Below, piece by piece: positions 44,256 to 54,046 of a stretch of DNA of 64,000 nt (within the stretch, counting starts at the first letter, position 1; every line of letters starts with the position of its first letter). This DNA comes from Streptomyces sp. WAC05374 (lineage in GTDB: Bacteria > Actinomycetota > Actinomycetes > Streptomycetales > Streptomycetaceae). Position numbers and translations under genes: made by a program. Where the stretch lies: contig NZ_SMNQ01000003.1 of the NCBI RefSeq assembly GCF_004353505.1, positions 496,001-560,000 on the forward strand, in the 5' to 3' direction. A model generated the notes under the pieces. That model saw only the letters and a program-made list of their open reading frames with translations, made no database searches and was not told the DNA's origin.

Positions 44256-45209
44256 ATGACGGACTACTCCCACGGTGACCCGCAGCAGACGTTCGGCCAC
44301 CCCCCGCCCCCGGCGCATCCGCCCACGGCGCACCGCCGCACCGGGCGGCCGGTGGCCCTGGTCGCCGCGGTCGCCCTCGTCGCGGCCCTGGTGGGCGGCG
44401 GTGCCTCCGCCCTGGTCCAGGAGCTCACCCGCGACGGCGCGGGGACCGGCACCGGCACCGGAGCCGTGACCGGCACCCAGGTGTCGCGGTCCAGCAAGGG
44501 CACCGTCGCCGGGGTCGCCCAGGCGGTCTCACCGAGCATCGTCGAGATCAACGCCACGGCCGGCTCGGGCGCGTCGACCGGGTCGGGTGTGATCATCACC
44601 GGTGACGGCGAGATCGTCACCAACAACCACGTCATCGCGGGCGCCTCCGAGATCAAGGTCCGGCTCAGCGACGGCAGGACGTACACCGCCGAGGTCACCG
44701 GCACCGACCCCGGCAAGGACCTGGCCCTGATCAAGCTCCGGGGCGCGTCCGGGCTGAAGGCCGCCACGCTCGGCGACTCCTCCACGGTCGAGGTCGGCGA
44801 CCAGGTCGTCGCCATCGGGTCGCCGGAGGGCCTGACCGGCACCGTCACCAGCGGCATCGTCTCCGCGCTCGACCGGGACGTGACGGTCGCCAAGGACGAG
44901 GGGCGGCAGCAGCGGCCCGACCCGGGCCAGGGCTGGCCCTTCGAGTTCGGTGGGCAGGAGTTCAACGGCGACACGGGCGACTCGAAGACCACGTACAAGG
45001 CCATCCAGACCGACGCCTCGCTCAACCCCGGCAACTCCGGCGGCGCGCTGATCGACATGGACGGCGAGATCATCGGCATCAACTCCGCCATGTACGCGCC
45101 GAACGCCGCCACCGGCTCCACGGCCGGCAGCGTGGGCCTGGGCTTCGCCATCCCGATCGACACGGTCAAGGCGGACCTGGACGCTCTGCGGTCCGGGTCG
45201 GGATCGTGA
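44256..45209 (+). CDS. Membrane-anchored HtrA/DegP-like serine protease without PDZ domain
   Basis: 317 residues from ATG 44256 ([17 protein letters not shown]). A Pro/His-rich cytosolic segment and one membrane helix (residues 33-54) precede a trypsin-like domain outside the cell. Catalytic triad: H125 in [10 protein letters not shown]155 in [10 protein letters not shown]261 in NPGNSGGAL. Unlike most HtrA proteases it ends right after the protease domain, with no PDZ. It likely degrades misfolded secreted proteins. The two-component genes follow at once, and 11-bp repeats upstream suggest control by that regulator. An in-frame GTG at 44241 is an alternative start. Confidence 0.9.
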   Translation: MTDYSHGDPQQTFGHPPPPAHPPTAHRRTGRPVALVAAVALVAALVGGGASALVQELTRDGAGTGTGTGAVTGTQVSRSSKGTVAGVAQAVSPSIVEINATAGSGASTGSGVIITGDGEIVTNNHVIAGASEIKVRLSDGRTYTAEVTGTDPGKDLALIKLRGASGLKAATLGDSSTVEVGDQVVAIGSPEGLTGTVTSGIVSALDRDVTVAKDEGRQQRPDPGQGWPFEFGGQEFNGDTGDSKTTYKAIQTDASLNPGNSGGALIDMDGEIIGINSAMYAPNAATGSTAGSVGLGFAIPIDTVKADLDALRSGSGS

Positions 45210-45228
45210 CGCGTGCGACGCTGGCCCC

Positions 45229-45945
45229 ATGAACACTGACGCCGACCGCATCCTGATCGTCGACGACGAGCCCGCCGTCCGCGAGGCGCTCCGGCGCAGC
45301 CTCGCCTTCGAGGGGTACGGGACGGACGTCGCCGTCGACGGCGTGGACGCGCTGGCGAAGATGGAGGCGTACGCTCCCGACCTCGTCGTCCTCGACGTCC
45401 AGATGCCCCGCATGGACGGCCTGACCGCCGCCCGGCGCGTCCGCGCCACCGGTTCGACCGTCCCGATCCTGATGCTCACCGCCCGCGACACGGTCGGCGA
45501 CCGCGTGACCGGGCTGGACGCGGGCGCGGACGACTACCTGGTGAAGCCGTTCGAGCTGGACGAGCTGTTCGCCCGCATCCGGGCCCTGCTGCGGCGCAGC
45601 TCCTACGCGCGCACGCTCGGCGAGCAGCCGGAGGCGGACGCGCTGACGTTCGCGGACCTCAGGATGGACCTGGCGACCCGTGAGGTGACGCGGGGCGGGC
45701 GGCCGGTGGAGCTGACCCGTACGGAGTTCACGCTGCTGGAGATGTTCCTGTCGCACCCCCGGCAGGTGCTCACCCGGGAGCAGATCCTCAAGTCGGTCTG
45801 GGGCTTCGACTTCGAACCGAGCTCCAACTCCCTGGACGTGTACGTGATGTACCTGCGCCGCAAGACGGAGGCGGGCGGAGAGCCCCGCCTGGTGCACACG
45901 GTGCGGGGCGTGGGGTACGTGCTGCGCGGCGGGGGTGAGGGATGA
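45229..45945 (+). CDS. OmpR-family response regulator (envelope-stress type)
   Basis: 238 residues. Receiver domain with D12/D13, phosphoacceptor D56 in [13 protein letters not shown] and [12 protein letters not shown]; winged helix at residues 140-236 ending [11 protein letters not shown]. It starts 19 nt after the protease gene and overlaps the kinase gene by 4 nt (ATGA), forming a protease-regulator-kinase operon reminiscent of CssRS/MprAB-type secretion-stress systems. Confidence 0.93.
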   Translation: MNTDADRILIVDDEPAVREALRRSLAFEGYGTDVAVDGVDALAKMEAYAPDLVVLDVQMPRMDGLTAARRVRATGSTVPILMLTARDTVGDRVTGLDAGADDYLVKPFELDELFARIRALLRRSSYARTLGEQPEADALTFADLRMDLATREVTRGGRPVELTRTEFTLLEMFLSHPRQVLTREQILKSVWGFDFEPSSNSLDVYVMYLRRKTEAGGEPRLVHTVRGVGYVLRGGGEG

Positions 45946-47354
45946 GCGGACCGGTCGCCCGCTTCCGCGCGCTGCCGCTGCGCTCGCGCCTCGCCCTGCT
46001 GACGGCCACGGCCGTGGCGGTGGCGGTGGCCGCGGTGTCGGTGGCGTGCTGGCTGCTGACCCGGGCGCAGCTCCGGGACGAGCTGGACGCCTCGCTGCAC
46101 GGCCTGTCGGTGCAGGACGACTACCAGCGGCTGCTCGCCTTCGCCTGCCGGCCGTCCGGCGGCCCCGCCCAGGGCAACACGGCGCCGGGCACGGCGTACG
46201 TGCAGATCGTGCGGCCCGACGGCAGCCGCTGCGTGGGGGCCGGCACCCCGCCCGTGGTCGTCGAGCGGTCCGACGCCGAGGTCGCGGCGGGGCTGCGGGC
46301 CGAGTCGCTGCACGACGGCGTCACCACCGGCGGGCAGCCCGTGCGGGTGCTCACCCGCACCGACGCCGAGACCCGGTACACGGTGTCCATCTCCCGGCCG
46401 CTGACGGAGGTGGACGGCGCGCTGAACCAGCTCGCGCTGGTGCTCGCCGTGCTGGCCGGCATCGGGGTCGTCGGGGCCGGGGCGGCCGGTCTGTGGGTGG
46501 CCCGCACCGGGCTGAAGCCGGTGGACCGGCTGACCGGGGCGGTGGAGCACGTGGCGCGGACGGAGGACCTGACCGTGCGCATCCCCGTGGAGGGCGAGGA
46601 CGAGATCGCCCGCCTGTCGCGGTCGTTCAACGCGATGACGGCCGCCCTGGCGTCCTCCCGGGACCGGCAGGCCCAGCTCATCGCCGACGCGGGCCACGAG
46701 CTGCGCACGCCGCTGACGTCGCTGCGGACGAACGTGGAGCTGCTGGCGCGCAGCGAGGAGACGGGCCGGGCGATCCCGCCGGAGGACCGGCGGGCCCTGA
46801 TGGCGTCGGTGAAGGCGCAGATGACGGAACTGGCGGCGCTGATCGGTGACTTGCAGGAGCTGGCCCGGCCGGACGCGGCGGCCCCCGGGAAGCTGGAGGT
46901 GGTCGCGCTGCACGACCTGCTCGGCACGGCGCTGGCGCGGGCGCGGTTGCGGGGCCCCGAGCTGACGGTCTCGGCGGTGGACGTGCGGCCCTGGTACGTA
47001 CGGGCGGAGCCCGCCGGGCTGGAGCGCGCACTGGTGAACGTCCTGGACAACGCGGTGAAGTTCTCCTCCCCGGGCGGCACGGTCGAGGTGGCGCTGGTGG
47101 ACGGCGAGGTGACCGTGCGGGACCACGGGCCGGGCATCGCGCCCGAGGAGCTGCCGCACGTGTTCGAGCGGTTCTGGCGGTCGCCGTCGGCGCGCAGTCT
47201 GCCCGGTTCGGGACTGGGCCTGTCGATCGTGGCGCGCACGGTGCGGCAGGCGGGCGGTGAGGTGGCGCTGACGGCCGCGGAGGGCGGCGGTACCCGGGCG
47301 GTGATCCGGCTGCCGGGCGCGCCGACGCCGCCGCCGGCCGCCCCGGGAGGGTGA
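45942..47354 (+). CDS. Sensor histidine kinase (envelope-stress type)
   Basis: 470 residues. Two membrane helices (residues about 18-38 and 163-186) flank an extracytoplasmic sensor of about 125 residues that contains two cysteines (C69 in FACRPSG and C97 in GSRCVG), a possible redox or disulfide sensor. HAMP at about 187-240, phosphoacceptor H252 in [15 protein letters not shown], ATPase motifs [24 protein letters not shown] and GSGLGLSIV. Coupled to the regulator by a 4-nt overlap. Confidence 0.93.
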   Translation: MSGPVARFRALPLRSRLALLTATAVAVAVAAVSVACWLLTRAQLRDELDASLHGLSVQDDYQRLLAFACRPSGGPAQGNTAPGTAYVQIVRPDGSRCVGAGTPPVVVERSDAEVAAGLRAESLHDGVTTGGQPVRVLTRTDAETRYTVSISRPLTEVDGALNQLALVLAVLAGIGVVGAGAAGLWVARTGLKPVDRLTGAVEHVARTEDLTVRIPVEGEDEIARLSRSFNAMTAALASSRDRQAQLIADAGHELRTPLTSLRTNVELLARSEETGRAIPPEDRRALMASVKAQMTELAALIGDLQELARPDAAAPGKLEVVALHDLLGTALARARLRGPELTVSAVDVRPWYVRAEPAGLERALVNVLDNAVKFSSPGGTVEVALVDGEVTVRDHGPGIAPEELPHVFERFWRSPSARSLPGSGLGLSIVARTVRQAGGEVALTAAEGGGTRAVIRLPGAPTPPPAAPGG

Positions 47355-47357
47355 GGT

Positions 47358-47396
47358 GCCCGGCCGGGGCCGGTTCCCCCCCGGCCCCGGCCGGGC
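47358..47396. terminator. Bidirectional terminator between kinase and phospholipase genes
   Basis: Perfect 16-bp arms (GCCCGGCCGGGGCCGG and complement) with a 7-nt loop, 4 nt after the kinase stop. Confidence 0.8.
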
Positions 47397-47505
47397 GTGT
47401 GCGTTCATAGCTATCCGGCCGTGATCCCGTGGCGCAAACCGAAATGGCCGGTCCTCGCCATGACGTTTTTCACCGGTGGCCGAGGGAACCCAGGGGCGGA
47501 AAATC

Positions 47506-48381
47506 TCATGCGTTGTGGCGGACGAGGGACTCGACGAGCCCGGCCCGGACGTTGGGGAAGTCCATGGGAACGATGCCGAGTCCCTTCCAGTCGCTCGCCT
47601 CGCCGTCGAGGAAGCCGTGGACGCGCGGGTTGAGCCGCTCGGCGTTCCAGCGGGGCGGCAGCAGCGCGGCGGTGGAGACGTGGTTGACGTATAGCTTCCC
47701 GGGCTGGGCGGCGGCCTTGCGGAAGTGGGCCTCGATCTTGGGGTACTTGGCGGAGGGCTCGGCCATGTAGTCGTCCTGGACGTCGAACAGCGCGCCGTCC
47801 CCGTACCGCACGCCGGGCAGTCCGCCGTTGTCGGCGAGGAGGACCACCTTGCCGCGTGCCTCGCCGAGCGCGGGCAGGCCGTCGCCGATGCGGAACAGGG
47901 GGCGCCAGCCCTTGGCGTCCAGGTAGAGGTCGAAGATCCGCCGGAAGGTGGCGTCGGAGTCCTCGGAGTACTCCTGCTTGACCCGCATCAGCACGGTCTC
48001 GGAGGGGTGCGCGGCGAGGAAGTCGCGGCAGGCGACGAGGACGTCGCCGAACATCTGGTTCTGGTAGTACGCCCCGTGGTGGATGGCGAAGGAGTCGCCG
48101 GTCACCCGGCAGCGGACGTCCAGGTAGCGGATGCCGCTGTTCAGTTGCTGGGCGACGGTGGTGTTCTGGCAGGCGACCCACAGCCCTCCGGCGGGTGCGG
48201 CGGAGTTGTGGGTGCCGGGGATGGTCAGGGCCCGCAGCGGGGTGTCGCCGGGGAAGCGGGCCATCCAGTCCTGGGTGCCGAGCACCCGGGTGCGGGCGCG
48301 GGCGGGGGTGCCCAGCAGGGCGGTGGTGGACAGGGCGGCGGTGGCCGCGAGGAAGCCGCGTCGGCTCAGGTCCGGGTTCAT
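47506..48381 (-). CDS. Secreted phosphatidylinositol-specific phospholipase C
   Basis: 291 residues from ATG 48381 (MNPDLSRRGFLAATAAL). A twin-arginine signal (SRRGFLAA) exports the folded enzyme. The PI-PLC X-domain shows both catalytic histidines: TIPGTHNSAAP and AIHHGAYYQNQ, plus YLDVRC. It cleaves phosphatidylinositol or GPI anchors outside the cell. The C-terminal half (FLDGEASDWKGLGIVPMDFPN) matches bacterial PI-PLC. In-frame sequence upstream to 48501 is Arg/Pro-rich and not conserved. Confidence 0.92.
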   Translation of the reverse strand: MNPDLSRRGFLAATAALSTTALLGTPARARTRVLGTQDWMARFPGDTPLRALTIPGTHNSAAPAGGLWVACQNTTVAQQLNSGIRYLDVRCRVTGDSFAIHHGAYYQNQMFGDVLVACRDFLAAHPSETVLMRVKQEYSEDSDATFRRIFDLYLDAKGWRPLFRIGDGLPALGEARGKVVLLADNGGLPGVRYGDGALFDVQDDYMAEPSAKYPKIEAHFRKAAAQPGKLYVNHVSTAALLPPRWNAERLNPRVHGFLDGEASDWKGLGIVPMDFPNVRAGLVESLVRHNA

Positions 48382-48664
48382 GCGCCGGAGTATGACGCGT
48401 ACACGACATCGTTGCCAGGGATGCGCGGGGAGTGGCGGGGCACCGCGGCGGAACGGACGCGGGGCGGACGCGGACGGACGCGGGGCGGCGAACCGTTTCA
48501 CCGGTCCACCGCCCCGCGCAGCGCCCCCTTCAGGGCTCGGTTCACCTCCGGGGCGCCTCAGCGGGCCCCGACGGTCGATCGTGCTCGGGTCGCTCGTTCC
48601 TCACGACCCTCCGCGCGCTCTCCCTCTCGGCACCCACGCGCCCCTTCGGCTCACTCGCCTTCCG

Positions 48665-50473
48665 TTACTTGATGACGGTGATCCGCTCGGCCTTCGGCGG
48701 CGTGATCGGCGCGGTCGCCGAGGAGTTGGCCGCCAGGTAGGCGTTGAAGACGTCCAGGTCGGACGCGCCGACGAGCTTGTTCTTGCCCTGCGCCAGGGCC
48801 GGGAAGCCGTCGCCGCCGCCCGCGAGGAACTCGTTCATCGCGACGCGGTAGGTCTTCGCCGGGTCGATCGGCTCACCGTTCAGCTTCACCGAGTCCACCA
48901 CGACCCGGGCCGCGCCCGTCTTCGTCATGTCCAGGGTGTACGTGAAGCCCTTGGAGACCTGGAGGATCTTCGGCGACGCCTCGTTCGAGCCGCTGACCTG
49001 CTGCTGGAGACCCGCGATGAGCTGGGCGCCGGTCAGGTCGACCACGTTCATCATGTTGGTGAACGGCTGCACGGTGAACGCCTCGCCGTAGGTCACCACC
49101 CCGTCGCCCTCGGCGCCTGACGCCTTGTACACCAGGTCCGAGCGGATGCCGCCCGGGTTCATCAGCGCGATCTGCGCGCCGCCCTTGTCGGCGGGGGCGA
49201 GCCCGGCGAGCTGCGCGTCGGTGATCAGGTCGCCGAGCGGCTTCTCGTAGTCCGTGGAACCACGGCCGTTGATGTCGGCGGAGATGTAGCCCTGCGGCCG
49301 GTTGGCGATAGGCGCGGCGAGCTTGTTCCACCGCTCGATCAGCGAGGTCATGTCGGCGGCCTTCGGCACGTCGCGCGAGACCACGCGGTTCGCCGACTCC
49401 ACCGACGTCCGGACGATGTCCTTGGTCCGGCGGTCGTACGTCAGGGTCGTGTCGGTGTAGAGCTTGCCGTACGAGGACGCCGAGGTGACCATGCGCGGCT
49501 TGCCGGCCGGGTCCGGGATCGTGCACACGTAGGCCTGGTGGGTGTGGCCCGTCACCAGCGCGTCGACCTGCGGGCTCAGCTTCTTCGCGATGTCGACGAC
49601 CGGACCGGAGATCCCGTCGCCCGCGCCCGGGCTGTCGCAGTCGTAGTTGTACGACGACGAGGCCGGCGCCCCGCCCTCGTGGATCAGGGCGACGACCGAC
49701 TTGACGCCCTTGCGCTCCAGGACCTTGGTGTACTTGTTGATCGTCTCGACCTCGTCACCGAACTTCAGGCCCTTGACGCCCTCGGCCGTGACGATGTTCG
49801 GCGTGCCCTCCAGGGTCACCCCGATGAAACCGATCTTGACGCCCTTGCGCTCCCAGATGAAGTACGGGTCCAGGATCGGCTTGCCCGTCTTCTCGTCCGT
49901 CACGTTCGCCGCGAGGTACGGGAAGGCGGCACCGGGGAAGGTCTTGCCCTCCTCGTAGCAGCCGCCGGTCGGGTGGCAGCCGCCGTCCTGCATGCGGGCC
50001 AGTTCCTTGGCGCCCTCGTCGAACTCGTGGTTGCCCACGGACGAGACGTCCAGCTTCAGCTTGTTCAGCGCCTCGATGGTCGGCTCGTCGTGGAAGAGCC
50101 CGGACATCAGCGGCGAGGCGCCGATCATGTCGCCCGCGGCGGCGGTGATGGAGTACGGGTTGCCCTGGCGCGCGGTGCGCAGGTGCGTGGCGAGGTACTC
50201 GACGCCACCCGCCTTGATCTTCTCGACCGAGCCGTCCGCGTGCGTGTGGGCGACCTCACCGGACGAGCCGGCCGGCGGCTCCAGGTTGCCGTGCAGGTCG
50301 TTGAAGGAGAGGAGCTGCACGTCGACGGTGCGGCCCGGGTGGTACCCCGTGGTCGTGGTCCGCTCGCCGGCGCCGGCGGGAAGGGCGGCGACCATCGCGC
50401 CGACGGTGGCCAGGCCGGCGGCGGTGGCGAGTATGCGCCGCCCCGCCCGGTTCTTCTTGGGTGTGGCTGACAT
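48665..50473 (-). CDS. Secreted bifunctional metallophosphatase / 5'-nucleotidase
   Basis: 602 residues. Signal peptide to about residue 30 (MSATPKKNRAGRRILATAAG). The metallophosphoesterase domain has LLSFNDLHGNLEPP, AAGDMIGASP, VGNHEFDEG and VTGHTHQAYVC with all metal ligands; the C-terminal 5'-nucleotidase domain (from about residue 385) has FLAGGGDGFPAL. It releases phosphate from extracellular nucleotides and fits a phosphate-scavenging role near pho/pst genes, although no clear PHO box is seen upstream. GAGGGGACAG precedes ATG 50473. It ends in TAA, unusual in this window. Confidence 0.93.
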   Translation of the reverse strand: MSATPKKNRAGRRILATAAGLATVGAMVAALPAGAGERTTTTGYHPGRTVDVQLLSFNDLHGNLEPPAGSSGEVAHTHADGSVEKIKAGGVEYLATHLRTARQGNPYSITAAAGDMIGASPLMSGLFHDEPTIEALNKLKLDVSSVGNHEFDEGAKELARMQDGGCHPTGGCYEEGKTFPGAAFPYLAANVTDEKTGKPILDPYFIWERKGVKIGFIGVTLEGTPNIVTAEGVKGLKFGDEVETINKYTKVLERKGVKSVVALIHEGGAPASSSYNYDCDSPGAGDGISGPVVDIAKKLSPQVDALVTGHTHQAYVCTIPDPAGKPRMVTSASSYGKLYTDTTLTYDRRTKDIVRTSVESANRVVSRDVPKAADMTSLIERWNKLAAPIANRPQGYISADINGRGSTDYEKPLGDLITDAQLAGLAPADKGGAQIALMNPGGIRSDLVYKASGAEGDGVVTYGEAFTVQPFTNMMNVVDLTGAQLIAGLQQQVSGSNEASPKILQVSKGFTYTLDMTKTGAARVVVDSVKLNGEPIDPAKTYRVAMNEFLAGGGDGFPALAQGKNKLVGASDLDVFNAYLAANSSATAPITPPKAERITVIK

Positions 50474-50596
50474 CTGTCCCCTCGTTTGGTCAACAAGTTC
50501 TGTACGGCCCAGCGCAGCCTAGGGTCAACGCGCGTAGCGCAACAGGGGGTGGAGGGTTACAAGCCGGTTGCCATCCCCCGCCGTAGGCTCGTACGC

Positions 50597-51535
50597 ATGA
50601 CGACTGACGCCCCCGGACCGGCCCTTGAGCCCGGCCGCCGTATCGAGACCTTCGACGAGCTCACCCACGAGCAGGCCCAGGACGTCCTCGCCCTCCTCGC
50701 CGAAGCCGCCCGCGTGGACGGGATGCAGGCCGTCTCCGAACAGGGACGGCTCCAGTTGCGCGGCGGGCGGCGCGAAGGCGTGTCCCACCTGCTGCTCACC
50801 GTGCGCGGCGACCTCGTCGGCTACGCCCAGCTCGAGGACACCGACCCCGTGGAGGCCCCGGCCGCCGAGCTGGTCGTCCACCCCGCGCAGCGCGGCCGGG
50901 GCCACGGCCGGGCGCTCGGCTCCGCGCTGCTGGCCGCGTCCGGCAAGCGGCTGCGCGTGTGGGCGCACGGCGGCAAGTCGGCCGCCCGCCACCTGTCCCA
51001 GGTGCTCGGGCTGACCCTGTTCCGCGAGCTGCGGCAGATGCGCCGGCCGCTCACCGACCTGGCGGACATCCCCGAACCGGTGCTGCCGCCCGGCATCACC
51101 GTCCGCACGTTCGTGCCCGGCCAGGACGACGCGGCCTGGCTGGCCGTCAACGCCGCCGCCTTCGCGCACCACCCGGAGCAGGGCTCGCTGACCCAGCGGG
51201 ACCTGGACGACCGCAAGGCCGAGCCGTGGTTCGACCCGAAGGGCTTCTTCCTCGCCGTACGGGAGCCGGACGGCGAGATCGTGGGCTTCCACTGGACCAA
51301 GGTGCACGCCGAGGAGCAGCTCGGCGAGGTGTACGTGGTCGGGGTCGGCCCCGAGGCGCAGGGCGGCGGCCTCGGCAAGGCGCTGACCGCCATCGGGCTG
51401 CGGCACCTGGCGGCGGAGGGCCTGCCGACGGCGATGCTGTACGTGGACGCCGACAACACGGCGGCGGTGCGGGTGTACGAGGGGATGGGCTTCACCACGC
51501 ACGAGGTGGACCTGATGTACCGCTCGGAGACCTGA
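50597..51535 (+). CDS. mshD: Mycothiol synthase (acetyl-CoA:Cys-GlcN-Ins acetyltransferase)
   Basis: 312 residues, last enzyme of mycothiol synthesis. Two tandem GNAT domains: the N-terminal one with VVHPAQRGRGHGRALGSALL, the C-terminal catalytic one with VVGVGPEAQGGGLGKALTAIG. The ending DNTAAVRVYEGMGFTTHEVD is typical of MshD. TAGGCT is 7 nt before ATG 50597 and no Shine-Dalgarno is present, so the mRNA is probably leaderless. mshA is 38 kb away in this window. Confidence 0.95.
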   Translation: MTTDAPGPALEPGRRIETFDELTHEQAQDVLALLAEAARVDGMQAVSEQGRLQLRGGRREGVSHLLLTVRGDLVGYAQLEDTDPVEAPAAELVVHPAQRGRGHGRALGSALLAASGKRLRVWAHGGKSAARHLSQVLGLTLFRELRQMRRPLTDLADIPEPVLPPGITVRTFVPGQDDAAWLAVNAAAFAHHPEQGSLTQRDLDDRKAEPWFDPKGFFLAVREPDGEIVGFHWTKVHAEEQLGEVYVVGVGPEAQGGGLGKALTAIGLRHLAAEGLPTAMLYVDADNTAAVRVYEGMGFTTHEVDLMYRSET

Positions 51536-51550
51536 GCCGCGACGACCGAG

Positions 51551-51578
51551 GAGGGCGGGGTGTTGACACCCCGCCCTC
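51551..51578 (+). terminator. Terminator after mshD
   Basis: GAGGGCGGGGTGT and its exact complement separated by 2 nt, followed by TTCTG; 15 nt after the mshD stop. Confidence 0.8.
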
Positions 51579-51580
51579 TT

Positions 51581-51624
51581 CTGCACCACCCTTTCACTAC
51601 TTGATTAGTGAAAGGGTGGTGCAG
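51581..51624. promoter_or_regulatory. GntR (YtrA-type) operator, 19-bp perfect inverted repeat
   Basis: CTGCACCACCCTTTCACTA and its exact complement around the 6-nt centre CTTGAT, directly in front of the GntR gene. YtrA-type regulators bind such palindromes over their own promoters and are released by cell-envelope antibiotics. Confidence 0.7.
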
Positions 51625-51628
51625 GGAC

Positions 51629-52015
51629 GTGGTCGCGTACCGCATCGACCGGCGCAGCGGCGTCGCCACCTACCTCCAGATCGTCCAGCAGACCAAACAG
51701 GCCCTCCGCCTGGGCCTGCTGGAACCCGGAGACAGGCTGCCGACGGCCCGCGAGGTCGTCGAAGCCACCGCCATCAACCCGAACACGGTGCTCAAGGCCT
51801 ACCGCGAGCTGGAACGGGAGGGCCTCGTCGAGGCCCGCCGGGGCCTCGGCACCTTCGTACGGAAGACCCTGGGCAGCGCCCCCGCCGACTCCCCCCTGCG
51901 CGGCGAACTCGCCGACTGGGCCGCCCGCGCCCGCGCGGCCGGACTGGAGCGGGACGACGTGACGGCGCTGTTCACCTCCGTACTGGACCAGCTCTACGAG
52001 GGGGACGACTCATGA
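51629..52015 (+). CDS. GntR-family regulator, YtrA subfamily
   Basis: 128 residues from GTG 51629 (VVAYRIDRRSGVATYLQIVQ). Winged helix at residues 10-75 (PTAREVVEATAINPNTVLKAYRELEREGLV spanning the recognition region), then only about 45 residues of helical dimerisation tail, which defines the YtrA class. The start is uncertain: AGGGA is only 1 nt away, and GTG 51608 lies inside the operator. It overlaps the ABC gene by 4 nt (ATGA) and probably represses the whole GntR-ABC operon. Confidence 0.88.
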   Translation: MVAYRIDRRSGVATYLQIVQQTKQALRLGLLEPGDRLPTAREVVEATAINPNTVLKAYRELEREGLVEARRGLGTFVRKTLGSAPADSPLRGELADWAARARAAGLERDDVTALFTSVLDQLYEGDDS

Positions 52016-52902
52016 CCAGCGCGCTGGAGGCCCGGGGCCTCACCCAACGCTACGGACGGCGGAAGACCGCGCTCCAGGACTGCGCCTTCCGGCTCCCCGA
52101 GGGGCGGATCTGCGCCCTCGTCGGCCCCAACGGAGCCGGCAAGTCCACGCTCCTCGCCCTGGCCGCCGGCCTCCTGCGGCCCACCGCCGGCACGCTCGGG
52201 GTCCTCGGCACCGACCCGGCCTCCGCCCGCGATCGCGTGGCGTACGTCGCCCAGGACAAGCCGCTGTACACCCAGCTCACCGTCGCCGAAACCCTCCGCA
52301 TGGGCGCAGAGCTCAACCCCGGCCGCTGGGACGCCGGGACCGCCGACCGGATCGCCGGCCCCCTGGACCGCGCCGCCCGCGTCCGCACCCTCTCCGGCGG
52401 CCAGCGCACCCGCGTCGCGCTCGCCCTCGCGCTCGGCAAGCGGCCCGAACTGCTCCTGCTCGACGAGCCGATGGCCGACCTCGACCCGCTCGCCCGCCAC
52501 CAGCTCATGGGCGCGCTCATGGCGGACGCGGCCGAACGCGGCACCACCGTCGTGATGTCGTCGCACATCCTCACCGAGCTGGAGGGCGCCTGCGACCACC
52601 TGCTCCTGGTCGCCGGCGGCCGGATCCGCCTCGGCGGCGACATCGACGACCTCCTCGCCGCCCACACCCTGCTCACCGGCCCGGCCGGCGACCTCGGCCC
52701 GCACACGGTCGTGGAGTCCCGCGTCACCGGCCGCCAGCTCACCGCGCTGGTCCGCCACGACGGCCCGGTCGACACCCGCGCCTGGCACCCCACGCAGCCG
52801 TCCCTGGAGGACCTCTTGCTCGCCCACCTCCGCTCCCCCGACGCCCCGCCGCTCCTCATCCCGAGCGCGTCCACCGACACGGACGGGACGGTGGCGGCGT
52901 GA
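52012..52902 (+). CDS. ABC transporter ATP-binding protein
   Basis: 296 residues. Walker [10 protein letters not shown], signature [16 protein letters not shown], Walker [14 protein letters not shown]-loop SSHILTE. It is coupled by 4-nt overlaps to the GntR gene before it and the permease after it. The YtrA-type regulator suggests export or defence against cell-wall-active compounds. Confidence 0.92.
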   Translation: MTSALEARGLTQRYGRRKTALQDCAFRLPEGRICALVGPNGAGKSTLLALAAGLLRPTAGTLGVLGTDPASARDRVAYVAQDKPLYTQLTVAETLRMGAELNPGRWDAGTADRIAGPLDRAARVRTLSGGQRTRVALALALGKRPELLLLDEPMADLDPLARHQLMGALMADAAERGTTVVMSSHILTELEGACDHLLLVAGGRIRLGGDIDDLLAAHTLLTGPAGDLGPHTVVESRVTGRQLTALVRHDGPVDTRAWHPTQPSLEDLLLAHLRSPDAPPLLIPSASTDTDGTVAA

Positions 52903-53873
52903 GCGCGAACCTTCTGGCGGGGCCGCGCTGGGTCGCGGTGCGCCAGCACCGGCGGCCGCTGTGGACCGCACTGGGCCTGCTCCTCGTCGCCGTCGGGATG
53001 ATGCTCGGCTCCCGCCTCTGGGCGGACGCCGCGGTGGAGGCTCTGCGGACCACGGGCTGCGCCGTCGACTCCCCGGGCCCGCGCTGCTTCCAGGCGGCCC
53101 GCGAGTACACCGACTCGATCTGGGCGGCCCGCCACCTCATCGAGTACACCGCGCTCGGCATGATCGCGCTGCCCGTCGTCGTCGGGGCCTTCATGGCCGG
53201 GCCGATGATCGCCAGGGAGATGGAGACCGGCACGTACCTGGTGGCGTGGAGCCAGTCCGTGTCCCCGGCCCGCTGGCTGGCGGCCAAGCTCTCCGTCCCT
53301 CTGGTGGCCGTCGTCGCGGGCACGGTGCTGCTGGCCCAGCTCTTCCGCTGGGCGTGGTCGACGGGCCCCGCCCACGCCTTTCCCACGTACTGGTACGAGC
53401 CCACGATGTACGCCTCCATCGGAGCCGTACCGACGGCCTCCGCCGTGATGGGCGTCGCGGTGGGCACGCTCATCGGCCTGCTGGTGCGCCGGACCGTCGT
53501 CGCCATGGGCGTCACCGCCCTGGTCACCGGCACGGTCCTCGCCGTCCTGGCCCAGACACGCGCCCACCTCTGGCCGGTCCGCACCCTCACCGGCCACGAC
53601 CTCCCGGAACTCCCGATCTCGCGGGTGTGGCGGGTGGACGCCGGCGTCATCGGACCGTCCGGCGAGCGCGTGTCCACGGCGGACTGCTACGGCGACATCT
53701 CCCAGATGCCCGCGCTGTGCGGCGTCAGGGGCGGCAAGGTGACCCACTACCTCGACCACCACCCCGGCGACCACTTCTGGCCCATCCAGCTCGTCGAGAC
53801 CGGCATCGTCCTCGCCCTCGCCGCACTGGCCACAGTGCTGGCCTTCCGGGTGCTGCGCCGCCACCACGCGTAA
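52899..53873 (+). CDS. ABC transporter permease (ABC-2-like)
   Basis: 324 residues from GTG 52899. About six membrane helices (first near residues 22-43, last near 290-315) and a large loop of about 90 residues before the last helix containing four cysteines. ILE-type motifs identifying the substrate are absent. It partners the ATPase it overlaps and ends before a strong terminator. Confidence 0.88.
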   Translation: MSANLLAGPRWVAVRQHRRPLWTALGLLLVAVGMMLGSRLWADAAVEALRTTGCAVDSPGPRCFQAAREYTDSIWAARHLIEYTALGMIALPVVVGAFMAGPMIAREMETGTYLVAWSQSVSPARWLAAKLSVPLVAVVAGTVLLAQLFRWAWSTGPAHAFPTYWYEPTMYASIGAVPTASAVMGVAVGTLIGLLVRRTVVAMGVTALVTGTVLAVLAQTRAHLWPVRTLTGHDLPELPISRVWRVDAGVIGPSGERVSTADCYGDISQMPALCGVRGGKVTHYLDHHPGDHFWPIQLVETGIVLALAALATVLAFRVLRRHHA

Positions 53874-53882
53874 CCGGCGCCC

Positions 53883-53923
53883 GGGGGCGGACGGCCCGGA
53901 CGGGGGTCCGGCCGTCCGCCCCC
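53883..53923 (+). terminator. Terminator after GntR-ABC operon
   Basis: 14-bp perfect outer arms (GGGGGCGGACGGCC and complement), with CGGAC/GTCCG pairing inside; starts 10 nt after the permease stop. Confidence 0.8.
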
Positions 53924-54046
53924 AGCACGTCACGTAACCGTTACCGACCATTCAGACACGCTTGCGACGCTCGCTCAATGAAGCCCGCCGTGTCCGCGGC
54001 CCGCTCCGACGCGCTTGACCAGCCCATCGCGCGGAAGAATGGTGCC

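Noticed and set aside
53940..53985. Possible PHO box in front of ppk
   Set aside because: ATTCAG and GCTCAA are 23 rather than 22 nt apart and the units match GTTCAC poorly.
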